Below the pieces are notes generated by a model. That model was not told the origin of the DNA, ran no database searches, and saw only the letters and a program-made list of their open reading frames with translations. Below, in pieces: positions 54,602 through 64,000 of a stretch of 64,000 nt of DNA. The DNA is from Svornostia abyssi. GTDB taxonomy: Bacteria > Actinomycetota > Thermoleophilia > Solirubrobacterales > Solirubrobacteraceae. The translations under genes and the position numbers were made by a program. The stretch is from contig CP088295.1 of assembly GCA_024666565.1 (NCBI GenBank), forward strand, positions 3,224,001 to 3,288,000. The letters are read 5' to 3'. Numbering within the stretch: position 1 is the first letter of the stretch; every line of letters begins with the position of its first letter.

Positions 54602-55601
54602 CTAGATGGTTGATTCCACGCGGTGGTGCGTGGAGGGGACATAACGCAGCAGGTCGAAGTCGGCGGTGCTTGCAGTTCTCACCGTCTGCCCTAGGGGGCC
54701 ACGATGCGCGCCGACCTCGACCTGCTGCTCACTGCGGTGTTCGCCGCGGCGGACGATCTCCTGCCTGAACGGCGGGAGAACGCCAGGCGCAGCGTGACCG
54801 ATGCGGAGGTCGTCACGCTCGCGGTCGCGCAGGCGATCATGGACATTCCCGGCGACCGCGAGTTCCTCGCGGCAGCCCGGTGGCGGCTGGGGCATCTGTT
54901 CCCCCGGCTGCCGAAGCAGCCGGGCTATTGGAAGCGCCGCGCCCGCTGCAGCGAGCAGATCGACTGGCTGATCGGCATGTTCGCCGGCGATTGTCCGGGG
55001 CATTTCGACTCGATGGTGTTGATCGATTCGACGCCGGTGGAGTGCGGCCGGTCGGTCGACACCGCCCGGCGGTCAGAGCTGCAGCCGGCCTGCGCGCATC
55101 ACTACAGCCGCAGCCACTCGCGGTGGTTCTGGGGGGATGCGCCTGCACCTCCTGGCCGCCCCGGATGGCACCCCCAGGGCGGCGATCCTCGCCTCGGCCG
55201 ACGAGAAAGAGCGCGATGTCGCCCTGCGGTTGTTCGAGCGCGGCCTGCACGGCGGCGAGCTCGTCATCGCCGACAAGGGCTACGCCGGCAAAGAGCTGCA
55301 GCAGACCGCGCGGGAGCGGTTCGGCGCGACCCTGCTGCGCCCCCGGCGCAAGGACGAGCCCGGACAGGGCCCGCACCTCGCGCCGATCCGCCAATGCATC
55401 GAGAGCATCTTCTGGACGCTGAAAAGCCGCCTCGGCCTCGAACGCCACCAGGCCCGCACCCTGCACGGCCTCAGAGCAAGGATCGCCCCCAAACTTCTCG
55501 CGCTCGCCGCCAGCGTCTGGCTCAACCACTACCTCGGCCGCCCCACACGCGCCCTCGCCGACCTCGCGATCTAACCAGGACGCGTGGAATCAACCATCTA
55601 G
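54602..55601. mobile_element. 1,000-bp IS982-like insertion sequence
   Basis: Perfect 21-bp terminal inverted repeats lie at 54602-54622 and 55581-55601. The outermost four bases are CTAG on both sides. If CTAG is the duplicated target, the true inverted repeat is 18 bp (54606-54623 side inward, ending GATGGTTGATTCCACGCG). Inside is one transposase gene. The element sits between menH and a convergent secreted hydrolase gene whose stop codon TAG is part of the right-hand CTAG. Length and transposase fit IS982-family elements; the family call is by recognition of the protein, not by a database search. Confidence 0.88.
54704..55574 (+). CDS. IS982-family transposase, frameshifted
   Basis: DDE-type transposase. 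The first frame (ATG 54704) has TDAEVVTLAVAQAIMDIPGD, ARWRLGHLFPRLPKQPGYWK, and the first catalytic Asp in VLIDSTPVECGRSVDTARRS, then HHYSRSHSRWFWG. The second frame continues MRLHLLAAPDGTPRAAILAS, GELVIADKGYAGKEL (second Asp) and IRQCIESIFWTLKSRLGLER (Glu). The break is a run of six G (55131-55136); one G fewer yields a continuous protein of about 289 aa. Some IS families use programmed frameshifting, but there the two ORFs overlap at an A-rich slip site, so here sequence error or a dead copy is likelier. Confidence 0.85.
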
Positions 55602-56980
55602 CGGGCGCAGGCCGGCAATCGGCCGCGCAGGAACGCCGCCACCGACCGGGTGGCACAGCCGGACAGTGAGGCCCCGAACGCCGAGTGGCCGACATCCGGG
55701 GCGCGCACGACCACCGCGTTCCCCAGGCGGGTGGCGAGGCGGCGCGCGCCCTCCAACGGCGTGCGCAGGTCGAGGTCTCCCGCGAGGATCAGGATCGGGA
55801 CCGGTGTCGCCGCCGGCGGGTCGGCCGGTGCGGGTCGCGCGGGGGCGGGCCAGTCCTCGCAGAGCGGCAGCAGGCCCGCGGCGACGCCCGCGTCCCGGCT
55901 GAACGGCGCGAATGCCGCCTCCGGGCGGGAGGCGAGCGCCGCCAGCGCCTGCTGGCGGCGGAGCTCCGGCGCGGCCGCCCGATCCCACGCCAGCGGGGCC
56001 TCCTCACACAGCGTCGCGGCGTACAGCGCCGGGCTGAACTCGCGAATCGCGCCGATGGCGTTGAGCTCCTCGGCCGTCACCGCGAGCTGCGCAAGCGCGC
56101 CCGGCCGGCCGGCCAGGGCATCCCGGACCGCTGCCGGGAACGGGCGCATGAGCTCGGGGATGAGGTCGCTCGCGATGAGCGTGCTGAGCAGCAGGTCCTC
56201 GTCGACGCGCACGGTGCTCCCACGCACGGTCACGTCGACGCTGCGCGCGCGCAGGCGACGGGCCAGACGTGCGAGGTCGGCCACCGGCTGGCGGCCACCG
56301 CCCGGGCAGCTGCGGCGGCACAGCGCGCGGATCACGCGCGGGATCGCCGCGAACGTCTCACCGACGAAGGCGTCTGCCGCGTCGTCCACGGCGGAGTCGA
56401 GGATCACGCGGTCCGTGCGGGCGGGGTACCGGCGTGCGTACTCGACGGCGATCCTCGTGCCGTAGGAGACCGCGAGCAGCGCGAGCTTCGGGACGCCGAG
56501 CCGGACCCGGAGCGCCTCGAGGTCCTCCGCGGCATCCGAGGAGCGGTAGAACGATCGGCGCGGGCCGAGATCGCGGCCGCAGCTCCCCGCGCCCGCCTGC
56601 GGTGTCCGGGCGATCGCGCGCTCGAACGCCGGGCAGCGCAGCAGCCCGGAGTCCCCGGATCCGCGGACGTCCACGGTGACGAACGTCCGGCGCACACCGG
56701 TCAGGCCCAGCAGCAGTCCCCAGTCGCGCGTGAAGGACACCCCGGCCTGGCCGGGGCCGCCGGTGAGCAGCACGAGCGGTGCGGCGTCCGCATCGCGGCC
56801 CTGGACCACGGCGTGGCGCAGCGCGACCGTTCCGGGCACCGCGCCGGAGCGGTCGAGCGGGACGCGCACCGTGAGACACCGGCTGTCGCGCGGGCACGGC
56901 GCGGTGGCGGCGGCTGCAGCGGGCGCTCCGACGAGCAGGCCGGCGAGCACGGCGGCAACGGCGAAGGGGGCACGGGACAC
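55598..56980 (-). CDS. Secreted alpha/beta hydrolase (tripeptidyl-peptidase-like)
   Basis: A 460-aa exported serine hydrolase. GTG 56980 starts a signal peptide (VAAVLAGLLVGAPAAAAATA). The hydrolase begins PLVLLTGGPGQAGVSFTRDW (oxyanion loop), then VTVDVRGSGDSGLL, the nucleophile elbow ALLAVSYGTRIAVEYARRYP, and in the C-terminal TAP-like part the acid in ILILAGDLDLRTPLEGARRL and the His in PDVGHSAFGASLSGCATRSV. It probably cleaves short peptides. Its stop codon is the TAG of the CTAG at the right end of the insertion sequence, so the element landed on the stop codon without changing the protein. Confidence 0.9.
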   Translation of the reverse strand: MSRAPFAVAAVLAGLLVGAPAAAAATAPCPRDSRCLTVRVPLDRSGAVPGTVALRHAVVQGRDADAAPLVLLTGGPGQAGVSFTRDWGLLLGLTGVRRTFVTVDVRGSGDSGLLRCPAFERAIARTPQAGAGSCGRDLGPRRSFYRSSDAAEDLEALRVRLGVPKLALLAVSYGTRIAVEYARRYPARTDRVILDSAVDDAADAFVGETFAAIPRVIRALCRRSCPGGGRQPVADLARLARRLRARSVDVTVRGSTVRVDEDLLLSTLIASDLIPELMRPFPAAVRDALAGRPGALAQLAVTAEELNAIGAIREFSPALYAATLCEEAPLAWDRAAAPELRRQQALAALASRPEAAFAPFSRDAGVAAGLLPLCEDWPAPARPAPADPPAATPVPILILAGDLDLRTPLEGARRLATRLGNAVVVRAPDVGHSAFGASLSGCATRSVAAFLRGRLPACAR

Positions 56981-57017
56981 GCGCGTAGTGTGCGGCCTGC
57001 GGCGGCGTCGCGCGCCG

Positions 57018-58082
57018 TCAGGCGAGCGGATCGGCCAGGGCGACGCGGTTGCGGCTGCCCTTGGCATCGAACAGCGCGGCGTCGGCCCGCGACAGGAGCT
57101 CCTCGCCGCTCTCGTCGCTGCGTAGCTCCGCGCAGCCGACCGTGATGGCCATCGGCTCACCGTCCGGCCGGCGGCAGTGCTCGCGCAGCGCGTCGACGAC
57201 CCGGACGGCGGCGCGCTCGGCGTGCACGATGCCCGTATCCGGGAGCAGGGCGACGAACTCGTCGCCGCCCCAGCGGAAGCAGGCGTCCGGGCGGCGGAGT
57301 TCCGCGCGCAGGATCGACGCGACCTCCTGGAGGAGGCGGTCGCCCTCATGGTGGCCGGCGGTGTCGTTGATGAGCTTGAAGTCGTCGAGGTCGAGGACGA
57401 GCGCCGACAGCGGGCGGCGCGTCCGGCGCGTGACCTCGCGCTCGACCTGCACCGCCTCGTCCAGCGCGCGGCGGTTGCCGAGCCCGGTGAGCACGTCCAC
57501 GCGCGCCAGCCGGTCGGCTTGGGCGCGCTGGTCGGCGAGCTCTGCACGGAGCTGGACGACCCGTGAGGTCCAGGCCATGGCGGCGGCGCTGAGCCCGGTG
57601 AGCAGCGAGGCGCGGCCGGCGAACACCGCGATCGCGGCGCCCGACACGTCGTGGGTCAACGGGACCCCCAGGGCGACGAGCGCGATGCCGATGGGCCACG
57701 CCGCCCGCCGCGGCGGCAGGACGATCGCGGCCATGATGCCGATGATCGTGGCGAGCTCGAGGGCGCCGGCGTAGGGGCCGCAGAGCAGTCCCACGAGCCC
57801 GATCGACGCCGCGCCCATGCACATGACGGCGAGGATCTCGGAGTCCCTCGGATCCTCGCGCCTCCACGTGACGATGCCTCCGGCCGCCCAGAGCAGCGCG
57901 ATCCCGGCGAGGACGGCCCAGCCGGCGTCGCCGATGAGGCGTGTGGGCGGCGTCAGCGGTGCGAAGGCAACCAGGACGACCGCCCCGGCGAAGGCCAGGC
58001 AGGCGGCCACGCGGGTGGCCAGGCGCATGTCCAGGCCGCCGGAGAGAGGTGAGGAGCGGGCGGGGTCCACGTGCGAATCCAC
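57018..58082 (-). CDS. Membrane-bound diguanylate cyclase (GGDEF), second copy in the men locus
   Basis: A 354-aa protein from GTG 58082 (ATG 58028 is an alternative). Residues 20-170 hold about six membrane segments (VAACLAFAGAVVLVAFAPLT, LATIIGIMAAIVLPPRRAAW). A short coiled region (RAELADQRAQADRLARVD) leads to the GGDEF domain (about 190-350): LTGLGNRRALDEAVQVEREV, LVLDLDDFKLINDTAGHHEG and the canonical CFRWGGDEFVALLPDTG. It differs in sequence from the GGEEF protein at 50999. The promoter region carries an inverted repeat, ACCAAT/ATTGGT, spanning 58080-58100. It lies 41 nt downstream of menC on the same strand. Confidence 0.88.
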   Translation of the reverse strand: MDSHVDPARSSPLSGGLDMRLATRVAACLAFAGAVVLVAFAPLTPPTRLIGDAGWAVLAGIALLWAAGGIVTWRREDPRDSEILAVMCMGAASIGLVGLLCGPYAGALELATIIGIMAAIVLPPRRAAWPIGIALVALGVPLTHDVSGAAIAVFAGRASLLTGLSAAAMAWTSRVVQLRAELADQRAQADRLARVDVLTGLGNRRALDEAVQVEREVTRRTRRPLSALVLDLDDFKLINDTAGHHEGDRLLQEVASILRAELRRPDACFRWGGDEFVALLPDTGIVHAERAAVRVVDALREHCRRPDGEPMAITVGCAELRSDESGEELLSRADAALFDAKGSRNRVALADPLA

Positions 58083-58123
58083 CAATCTCCCAGGAATTGG
58101 TAGCGCTGATGCGCCAACTTGCT

Positions 58124-59134
58124 TCAGCACAGGCCAGGGGCGTCCGGGAGCAGCACTGCGCCATCCACCACCCCGAAGGCCCCCGCATCCTCGTCGAACA
58201 GCGCCAGCGTCCCAAGCCCGCACGCCGGGAGATCACCCAGCGCGGCCGCGGCGTGCAGCGCGCCCGCGATGCCGATCGGGCCGTCGAAGGTCGACGCGAT
58301 GTACGCCACGGCGCCATGGGCGCGCACGAGCGAGGCAGCGGCGAGCAGCCCCGAGATGCCGCCGCACCGCGTGAGCTTCAGGCACACCGCGTCGGTCGCC
58401 TGCGACGCGATGGCGCCCGGCTCGCTGGTCGTCTCGTCCATCGCGATCCGCACCGCGACGCGCTCGCGCACCGCGCGCAGCTGCTCGATGCCGTGGACCG
58501 GCTCCTCGACGAGCTCGAGCCCGTACGAGGCCAGTTCGCCGATGACGGGGATGGCCTCGCTGACCGTCCACGCGCCGTTCGCGTCGAGCCGCAGCTCCGG
58601 TTCGGGCCCGAGCGCCTCGCGTGCCGCGGCGACGCGTGCGACGTCATCGCCGACCCCGACCTTCAGCTTCACGCAGCGGTACCCGGCCTCGGCCGCGGCC
58701 GCGCACGCCGCGGCGGCGGCATCCGTGTCGAGCGCGGTGACCGTCGCGTTGACGGGAACCTCCTCAGCGGGGGCGTCCGTGAGCAGCGCCGCGACCCGCT
58801 CGCCGGTGCGGCGCCCCGCGCGATCCCACAGCGCGAGGTCGATGGCGGCGAGCGCCTGCGGGAGCGGATCTGCGGTGGCGCAGGCGTCGAGCAGCTCGCC
58901 GCCCGTGAGGTCGTCACCGCCGGCGAGGATCGGGCGATACAGCTCGAGTGCGGCAGCCACGCGCTCCAGGCTCACTCCGTCGTACGGCTCGAGCGGCGCG
59001 GCCTCCCCGCGGCCGGTGACCTGGTCGTCGGCGACGAGTTCAACCTCGAACAGGCGACGTTCCTCCAGCGTCCCGTAGGCCATCACGACCGGGCGCCGGA
59101 AGCGCAGCGCCCGCTCAGTGACGTGAAGTTCCAT
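58124..59134 (-). CDS. menC: o-Succinylbenzoate synthase
   Basis: Enolase-superfamily enzyme, 336 aa, dehydrating SHCHC to o-succinylbenzoate. The N-terminal capping domain is ERALRFRRPVVMAYGTLEER. The barrel has the K-x-K pair in GYRCVKLKVGVGDDVA, metal ligands in LRLDANGAWTV (Asp), ELVEEPVHGIEQL (Glu) and RIAMDETTSEPGA (Asp), and the second catalytic Lys in VCLKLTRCGGISGLL. Related dipeptide epimerases share this fold, but the position downstream of menB and menA supports MenC. It begins 9 nt after the menA stop. Confidence 0.92.
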   Translation of the reverse strand: MELHVTERALRFRRPVVMAYGTLEERRLFEVELVADDQVTGRGEAAPLEPYDGVSLERVAAALELYRPILAGGDDLTGGELLDACATADPLPQALAAIDLALWDRAGRRTGERVAALLTDAPAEEVPVNATVTALDTDAAAAACAAAAEAGYRCVKLKVGVGDDVARVAAAREALGPEPELRLDANGAWTVSEAIPVIGELASYGLELVEEPVHGIEQLRAVRERVAVRIAMDETTSEPGAIASQATDAVCLKLTRCGGISGLLAAASLVRAHGAVAYIASTFDGPIGIAGALHAAAALGDLPACGLGTLALFDEDAGAFGVVDGAVLLPDAPGLC

Positions 59135-59143
59135 CGGCTGCGG

Positions 59144-60025
59144 CTACGACGCCATGACGCCGGCAGAGAGCAGCACGCAGAACACAAGCTGCACCATCGC
59201 GGTGCGGGCGAGCGCCTGGTTGAGCGACGGCCCGTCGGTGTGCTGACGCACGAAGGTCACGAGCGGCACGGCCAGCGGAAGCGCGAGCCAGCAGAGCAGC
59301 AGCCAGGGGCCGAGCTCACCGAGGATCCACGGCACGGGGGCGATGACGAACGCGCCGTAGACCATCGCCGCGAACACGGTGCGGGCCTTCTCACGTCCCA
59401 GCTTCACGGCGAGCGTGTTCTTGCCGGCGCGCCGGTCGGTGTCCATGTCGCGGACGTTGTTGACCACGAGGATCGCCGAGGCGAGCAGGCCGACGGGCAC
59501 CGCGAGGATGATCGCGTCCAGTGGCCAGGATTCGAGCTGGGCGAACGCGGAGCCCGCGACCGCCGCGAGGCCGAAGAAGACGAACACGAAGACTTCGCCC
59601 AGGCCCGCGTACCCGTACGGGCGGGGCCCGCCGGTGTACAGGACGCCGGCGGCGATCGACGCGACGCCGACCACCAGCAGTTCCCATCCCGCGACGGCGA
59701 CGAGGTAGACGCCGCACAGCGTGGCGAGCCCGAACGAGATCCAGGTGGCGACGAGGACCGCCTTCGGCGGCACCAGCCCGCCCGCGGTCACGCGGACCGG
59801 ACCGAGCCGGTCCTCGGTGTCTGCGCCGCGCCGCGCGTCGGAGTAGTCGTTGGACAGGTTCGTGCCGACCTGGATGAACAGCGCGCCGAGCAGGCACGCG
59901 AGGAACCGCAGCACGCTGAAGACGTCATCCGTCGCGGCGACCGCCGTGCCGACGAGCACGGGCGCCACCGCGGCCGGGAGCGTCCGCGGCCGCGTGGCCT
60001 GCAGCCAGATCCGAGCAGCGCTCAT
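59144..60025 (-). CDS. menA: 1,4-dihydroxy-2-naphthoate polyprenyltransferase
   Basis: UbiA-family membrane enzyme, 293 aa, attaching the polyprenyl tail to dihydroxynaphthoate. It has the start [20 protein letters not shown], the first prenyl-diphosphate/Mg motif in [20 protein letters not shown], and the second in [20 protein letters not shown]. About eight membrane helices are visible. The ATG at 60025 overlaps the menB stop, so menB-menA-menC form an operon on this strand. Confidence 0.95.
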   Translation of the reverse strand: MSAARIWLQATRPRTLPAAVAPVLVGTAVAATDDVFSVLRFLACLLGALFIQVGTNLSNDYSDARRGADTEDRLGPVRVTAGGLVPPKAVLVATWISFGLATLCGVYLVAVAGWELLVVGVASIAAGVLYTGGPRPYGYAGLGEVFVFVFFGLAAVAGSAFAQLESWPLDAIILAVPVGLLASAILVVNNVRDMDTDRRAGKNTLAVKLGREKARTVFAAMVYGAFVIAPVPWILGELGPWLLLCWLALPLAVPLVTFVRQHTDGPSLNQALARTAMVQLVFCVLLSAGVMAS

Positions 60026-60873
60026 GGCCTACGCGGGAAGCGGGAGAAGTCCGGGGCGCGCTTGGCCTTGTAGGCCTCGCGGCCCTCCTGGGCCTCCTCG
60101 CTGGCGTAGAAGAGGAGGTTCGTGTCGTGGGCGAGCTGCTGGATGCCCGAGTAGCCGTCTTCGTGGGCGTTGAACGACGACTTGACGAGCCGGAGCGCGA
60201 AGGGGGAGAGCGCGAGCATCTCGTCGCACCACTGCACCGTCTCCTCCTCGAGGCGGTCGAGCGGGACGACGGTGTTGACGAGCCCCATGTCGAGCGCCTG
60301 CTGGGCGTCGTACTGGCGGCAGAGCAGCCAGAACTCCTTGGCCTTCTTCGGGCCCACGAGGTCGCGCAGCAGCGACGCGCCGAACCCGCCGTCCCACGAG
60401 CCGACCTTCGGCCCGGTCTGGCCGAACCGCGCGTTGTCGGCGGCGATCGTCAGGTCGCAGACGAGGTGCAGGACGTGGCCGCCGCCGATCGCGTAGCCGG
60501 CGACCATCGCGACGACGGGCTTGGGCAGGCGCTTGATCTGGATCTGCAGGTCGGTGACGTGGAACCGGCCGATCGCCGCGGGCTTGCCGGGCTCGGTGAG
60601 GTAGCCGGTGTCGCCGCGCACGCGCTGGTCGCCGCCCGAGCAGAACGCGAGCGGGCCCTCGCCGGTGAGGATGACCACGCCGACGCTCGTGTCCTCCCGC
60701 GCGTGCTCGAGCGCGTTCGAGATCTCCATGAGTGTCTGGGGCCGGAACGCGTTGCGCACCTCGGGCCGGTTGATCGTGATCTTCGCGATCCCCGCGTGCG
60801 GCTCGCCGGACGTCTCGTAGCGGATGTCCTGGTAGTCGCCGTCGCCGGCGGGGGTCCACGTGACTGCTGACAT
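60022..60873 (-). CDS. menB: 1,4-dihydroxy-2-naphthoyl-CoA synthase
   Basis: Crotonase-family enzyme, 283 aa, closing the second ring of the naphthoquinone. Motifs: [33 protein letters not shown] (oxyanion hole), [20 protein letters not shown], and the MenB-specific [20 protein letters not shown], then [23 protein letters not shown] 60873 has the minus-strand -10 box TAGTGT 7 nt upstream and no ribosome binding site. It heads the menB-menA-menC operon and is divergent from menE. Confidence 0.96.
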   Translation of the reverse strand: MSAVTWTPAGDGDYQDIRYETSGEPHAGIAKITINRPEVRNAFRPQTLMEISNALEHAREDTSVGVVILTGEGPLAFCSGGDQRVRGDTGYLTEPGKPAAIGRFHVTDLQIQIKRLPKPVVAMVAGYAIGGGHVLHLVCDLTIAADNARFGQTGPKVGSWDGGFGASLLRDLVGPKKAKEFWLLCRQYDAQQALDMGLVNTVVPLDRLEEETVQWCDEMLALSPFALRLVKSSFNAHEDGYSGIQQLAHDTNLLFYASEEAQEGREAYKAKRAPDFSRFPRRP

Positions 60874-60880
60874 GCGCGGG

Positions 60881-60890
60881 ACACTAACTT
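60881..60890. promoter_or_regulatory. Bidirectional menB/menE promoter with overlapping -10 boxes
   Basis: The sequence ACACTAACTT contains TAACTT (60885-60890) for menE and, on the other strand, TAGTGT (60886-60881) for menB. The two boxes share the central TA. Each ends exactly 7 nt from its start codon (GTG 60898 and ATG 60873). The 24-bp space therefore drives both halves of the locus from one dyad, and both transcripts would be leaderless. Confidence 0.65.
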
Positions 60891-60897
60891 GAGCGGT

Positions 60898-62180
60898 GTG
60901 CTTCTCGATGCCTGGCTGAAGCGCGCGGGCGCCGAGCATCGCTCTGTTCCCGGCGTGGTGACGGATCGGGGGACCCTGACGTGGGGGATGCTCGACCAGG
61001 ACGCCGACCGCGTGGCCCGGCGTCTCGTGGCTGACGAGCTTCTCCCGGGGAGCCGGATCGGCATCGTGATGCCGCCCGGCCTTGAGTTTGCCTGCGCGCT
61101 GTTCGGGGTTCTGCGCGCCGGGAGCATTGCGGTGCCCGTCGACCCGCGGCTGGGGCCGGACGATCGTGCCGTGCGGTTGGCCGGTTGTCACACCGTCCTG
61201 GAGGAGAGGGCGTCGATGGCCCATCCTGGCGCCGCCGTCCGGCTGGCCGACGAGGAACCCACGACGGCCATCGTCGTCCACACCTCGGGCACGACCTCCA
61301 CACCGACGCCCGTCGAGCTCACCCACGCGAACTGGTGGTGGAGCGCGGCCGGCTCGGCGGTGGCCCTCGGTCACGACCCCCGCGAGCGCTGGCTCTGCGC
61401 GATGCCGCTCTCCCACGTCGGCGGCCTGTCGATCCTGATCCGGGCGATGATCGGCGGGACCACCGCGATCCTGCACCCGCAGTTCGACGCCGAGCGGATC
61501 GCGCGCGACCTCGCGTCGCCGGACGGCCCGACGCTCATCTCGGTCGTCCCCACGATGCTGGCGCGTCTCCTCGACGCCGGGTTGCAACGTCCGCCGTCAC
61601 TGCGGGCCGCGGTCGTCGGCGGCGGGCCGATCCCGCCGGCGCTGCTCGAACGCGCGGCCGCAGCAGGCGTGCGCTGCGTGACGACCTACGGCATGACCGA
61701 GGCGTGCTCGCAGATCACGACCGGCGGCCCGCCGCTGTTCTGCACGCGCGTGCGGATCGCGCCCGACGGCGAGATCCTCGTGCGCAGCCCGACCGTCGCC
61801 CCCGGCGCCGTCGCCGAGGACGGCTGGCTGCACACCGGGGACCTCGGGCACCTCGACGAGGAGGGCACGCTACACGTGACCGGCCGGGCGGCCGACACGA
61901 TCATCACGGGCGGCGAGAACGTCGCGCCCGCCGAGGTGGAGGCGGCGCTCGAGACGCACCCCGCCGTGGCGGAGGCGGCCGTCCACGCACGACCCGACGA
62001 CGAGTGGGGCGAGGCGGTCATCGCGACCGTCGTGCTCCGGGACGGCATGCGGGTCGACCCCGACGAGCTGCGCGCCCACGTCCGTGCGCGGCTCGCGCCG
62101 TTCAAGGTGCCGAAGGCGATCACGTTCGCGGCCGCGCTGCCACGGACCCCGTCTGGCAAGCTGCTGCGCCGGGACCTCTG

Positions 62181-62181
<1 letters not shown>
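60898..62181 (+). CDS. menE: o-Succinylbenzoate-CoA ligase
   Basis: Adenylate-forming enzyme of the ANL superfamily, 427 aa, activating o-succinylbenzoate to its CoA ester. Motifs: the P-loop [20 protein letters not shown], a [19 protein letters not shown] core typical of Men[18 protein letters not shown] (adenine loop), [20 protein letters not shown] and [16 protein letters not shown], and the C-terminal catalytic Lys in [12 protein letters not shown]. It is shorter than most acyl-CoA ligases but normal for MenE. GTG 60898 is chosen because TTG 60889 lies inside the -10 box. The stop overlaps the next gene by one base. Confidence 0.93.

Positions 62182-64000
<1,819 letters not shown>

Noticed and set aside
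54704..55574. Programmed frameshifting in the IS transposase
   Set aside because: The break is the same extra-G type seen in unrelated genes, and the usual slippery A-rich heptamer and overlap of two ORFs are missing.
57941..60073. A 710-codon plus-strand frame opposite menC and menA
   Set aside because: Shadow of intact minus-strand men genes; composition is typical of antisense frames in high-GC DNA.

Overview
The window is very GC-rich and gene-dense, with no intergenic gap above about 300 bp and no rRNA, tRNA or CRISPR array that I can see. Gene content and style point to an actinobacterium, most likely class Thermoleophilia (Solirubrobacterales). The reasons are menaquinone biosynthesis, a GatCAB amidotransferase, infC-rpmI-rplT with a long acidic IF-3 tail, several secreted beta-rich proteins with Arg-rich C-termini, and many starts that look leaderless. 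The taxonomic call is inference from protein style, not a database match.

Layout. 1-5.9 kb: secreted 5'-nucleotidase, thrS, a DUF192 protein, infC-rpmI-rplT ending in a clear intrinsic terminator. 5.9-14.3 kb: SpoU-type rRNA methyltransferase, then an overlapping chain pheS-pheT-argC-argJ-argB-argD. 14.4-18.7 kb: two frameshifted exported proteins, a gene remnant, a membrane protein and argG. 18.7-27.4 kb: small membrane protein, a coiled-coil protein with two SCP2-like domains, dnaE, a sugar epimerase-like protein, a secreted protein and nfo. 27.4-37.2 kb: gltX, an HDOD-HD-LuxR regulator, a secreted serine hydrolase, VanZ-like protein, Rrf2 regulator, ion channel, cysK, RBBP9-like hydrolase, secreted protein and a queuosine-salvage (Qng1-like) gene. 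37.3-44 kb: pcrA, folD, membrane protein, gatC-gatA-gatB. 44-49.4 kb: lipoprotein, small proteins, ilvB-ilvN and a SHOCT protein. 49.4-63 kb: a menaquinone locus (menF, menD, menH, menC, menA, menB, menE and a methyltransferase) interleaved with two diguanylate cyclases, a secreted hydrolase and a 1,000-bp insertion sequence. ilvC runs off the right edge.

The genes supply arginine, branched-chain amino acid and cysteine synthesis, aminoacyl-tRNA formation and the quinone pool. Two patterns cross the whole window. First, at least sixteen starts have a TANNNT -10 element 6-10 nt upstream and no visible Shine-Dalgarno, which argues for leaderless transcription; in the men locus one 10-bp sequence carries overlapping -10 boxes in both directions with exactly 7 nt to each start codon. 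Second, nine genes are broken by single-base shifts. Eight of the eleven shifts fall in runs of G on the + strand, each with one G too many, including in gltX. This looks more like systematic sequence error than decay, but it is the most testable anomaly here. Other unusual structures are twin perfect hairpins inside infC and an IS inserted exactly on the stop codon of a hydrolase gene.
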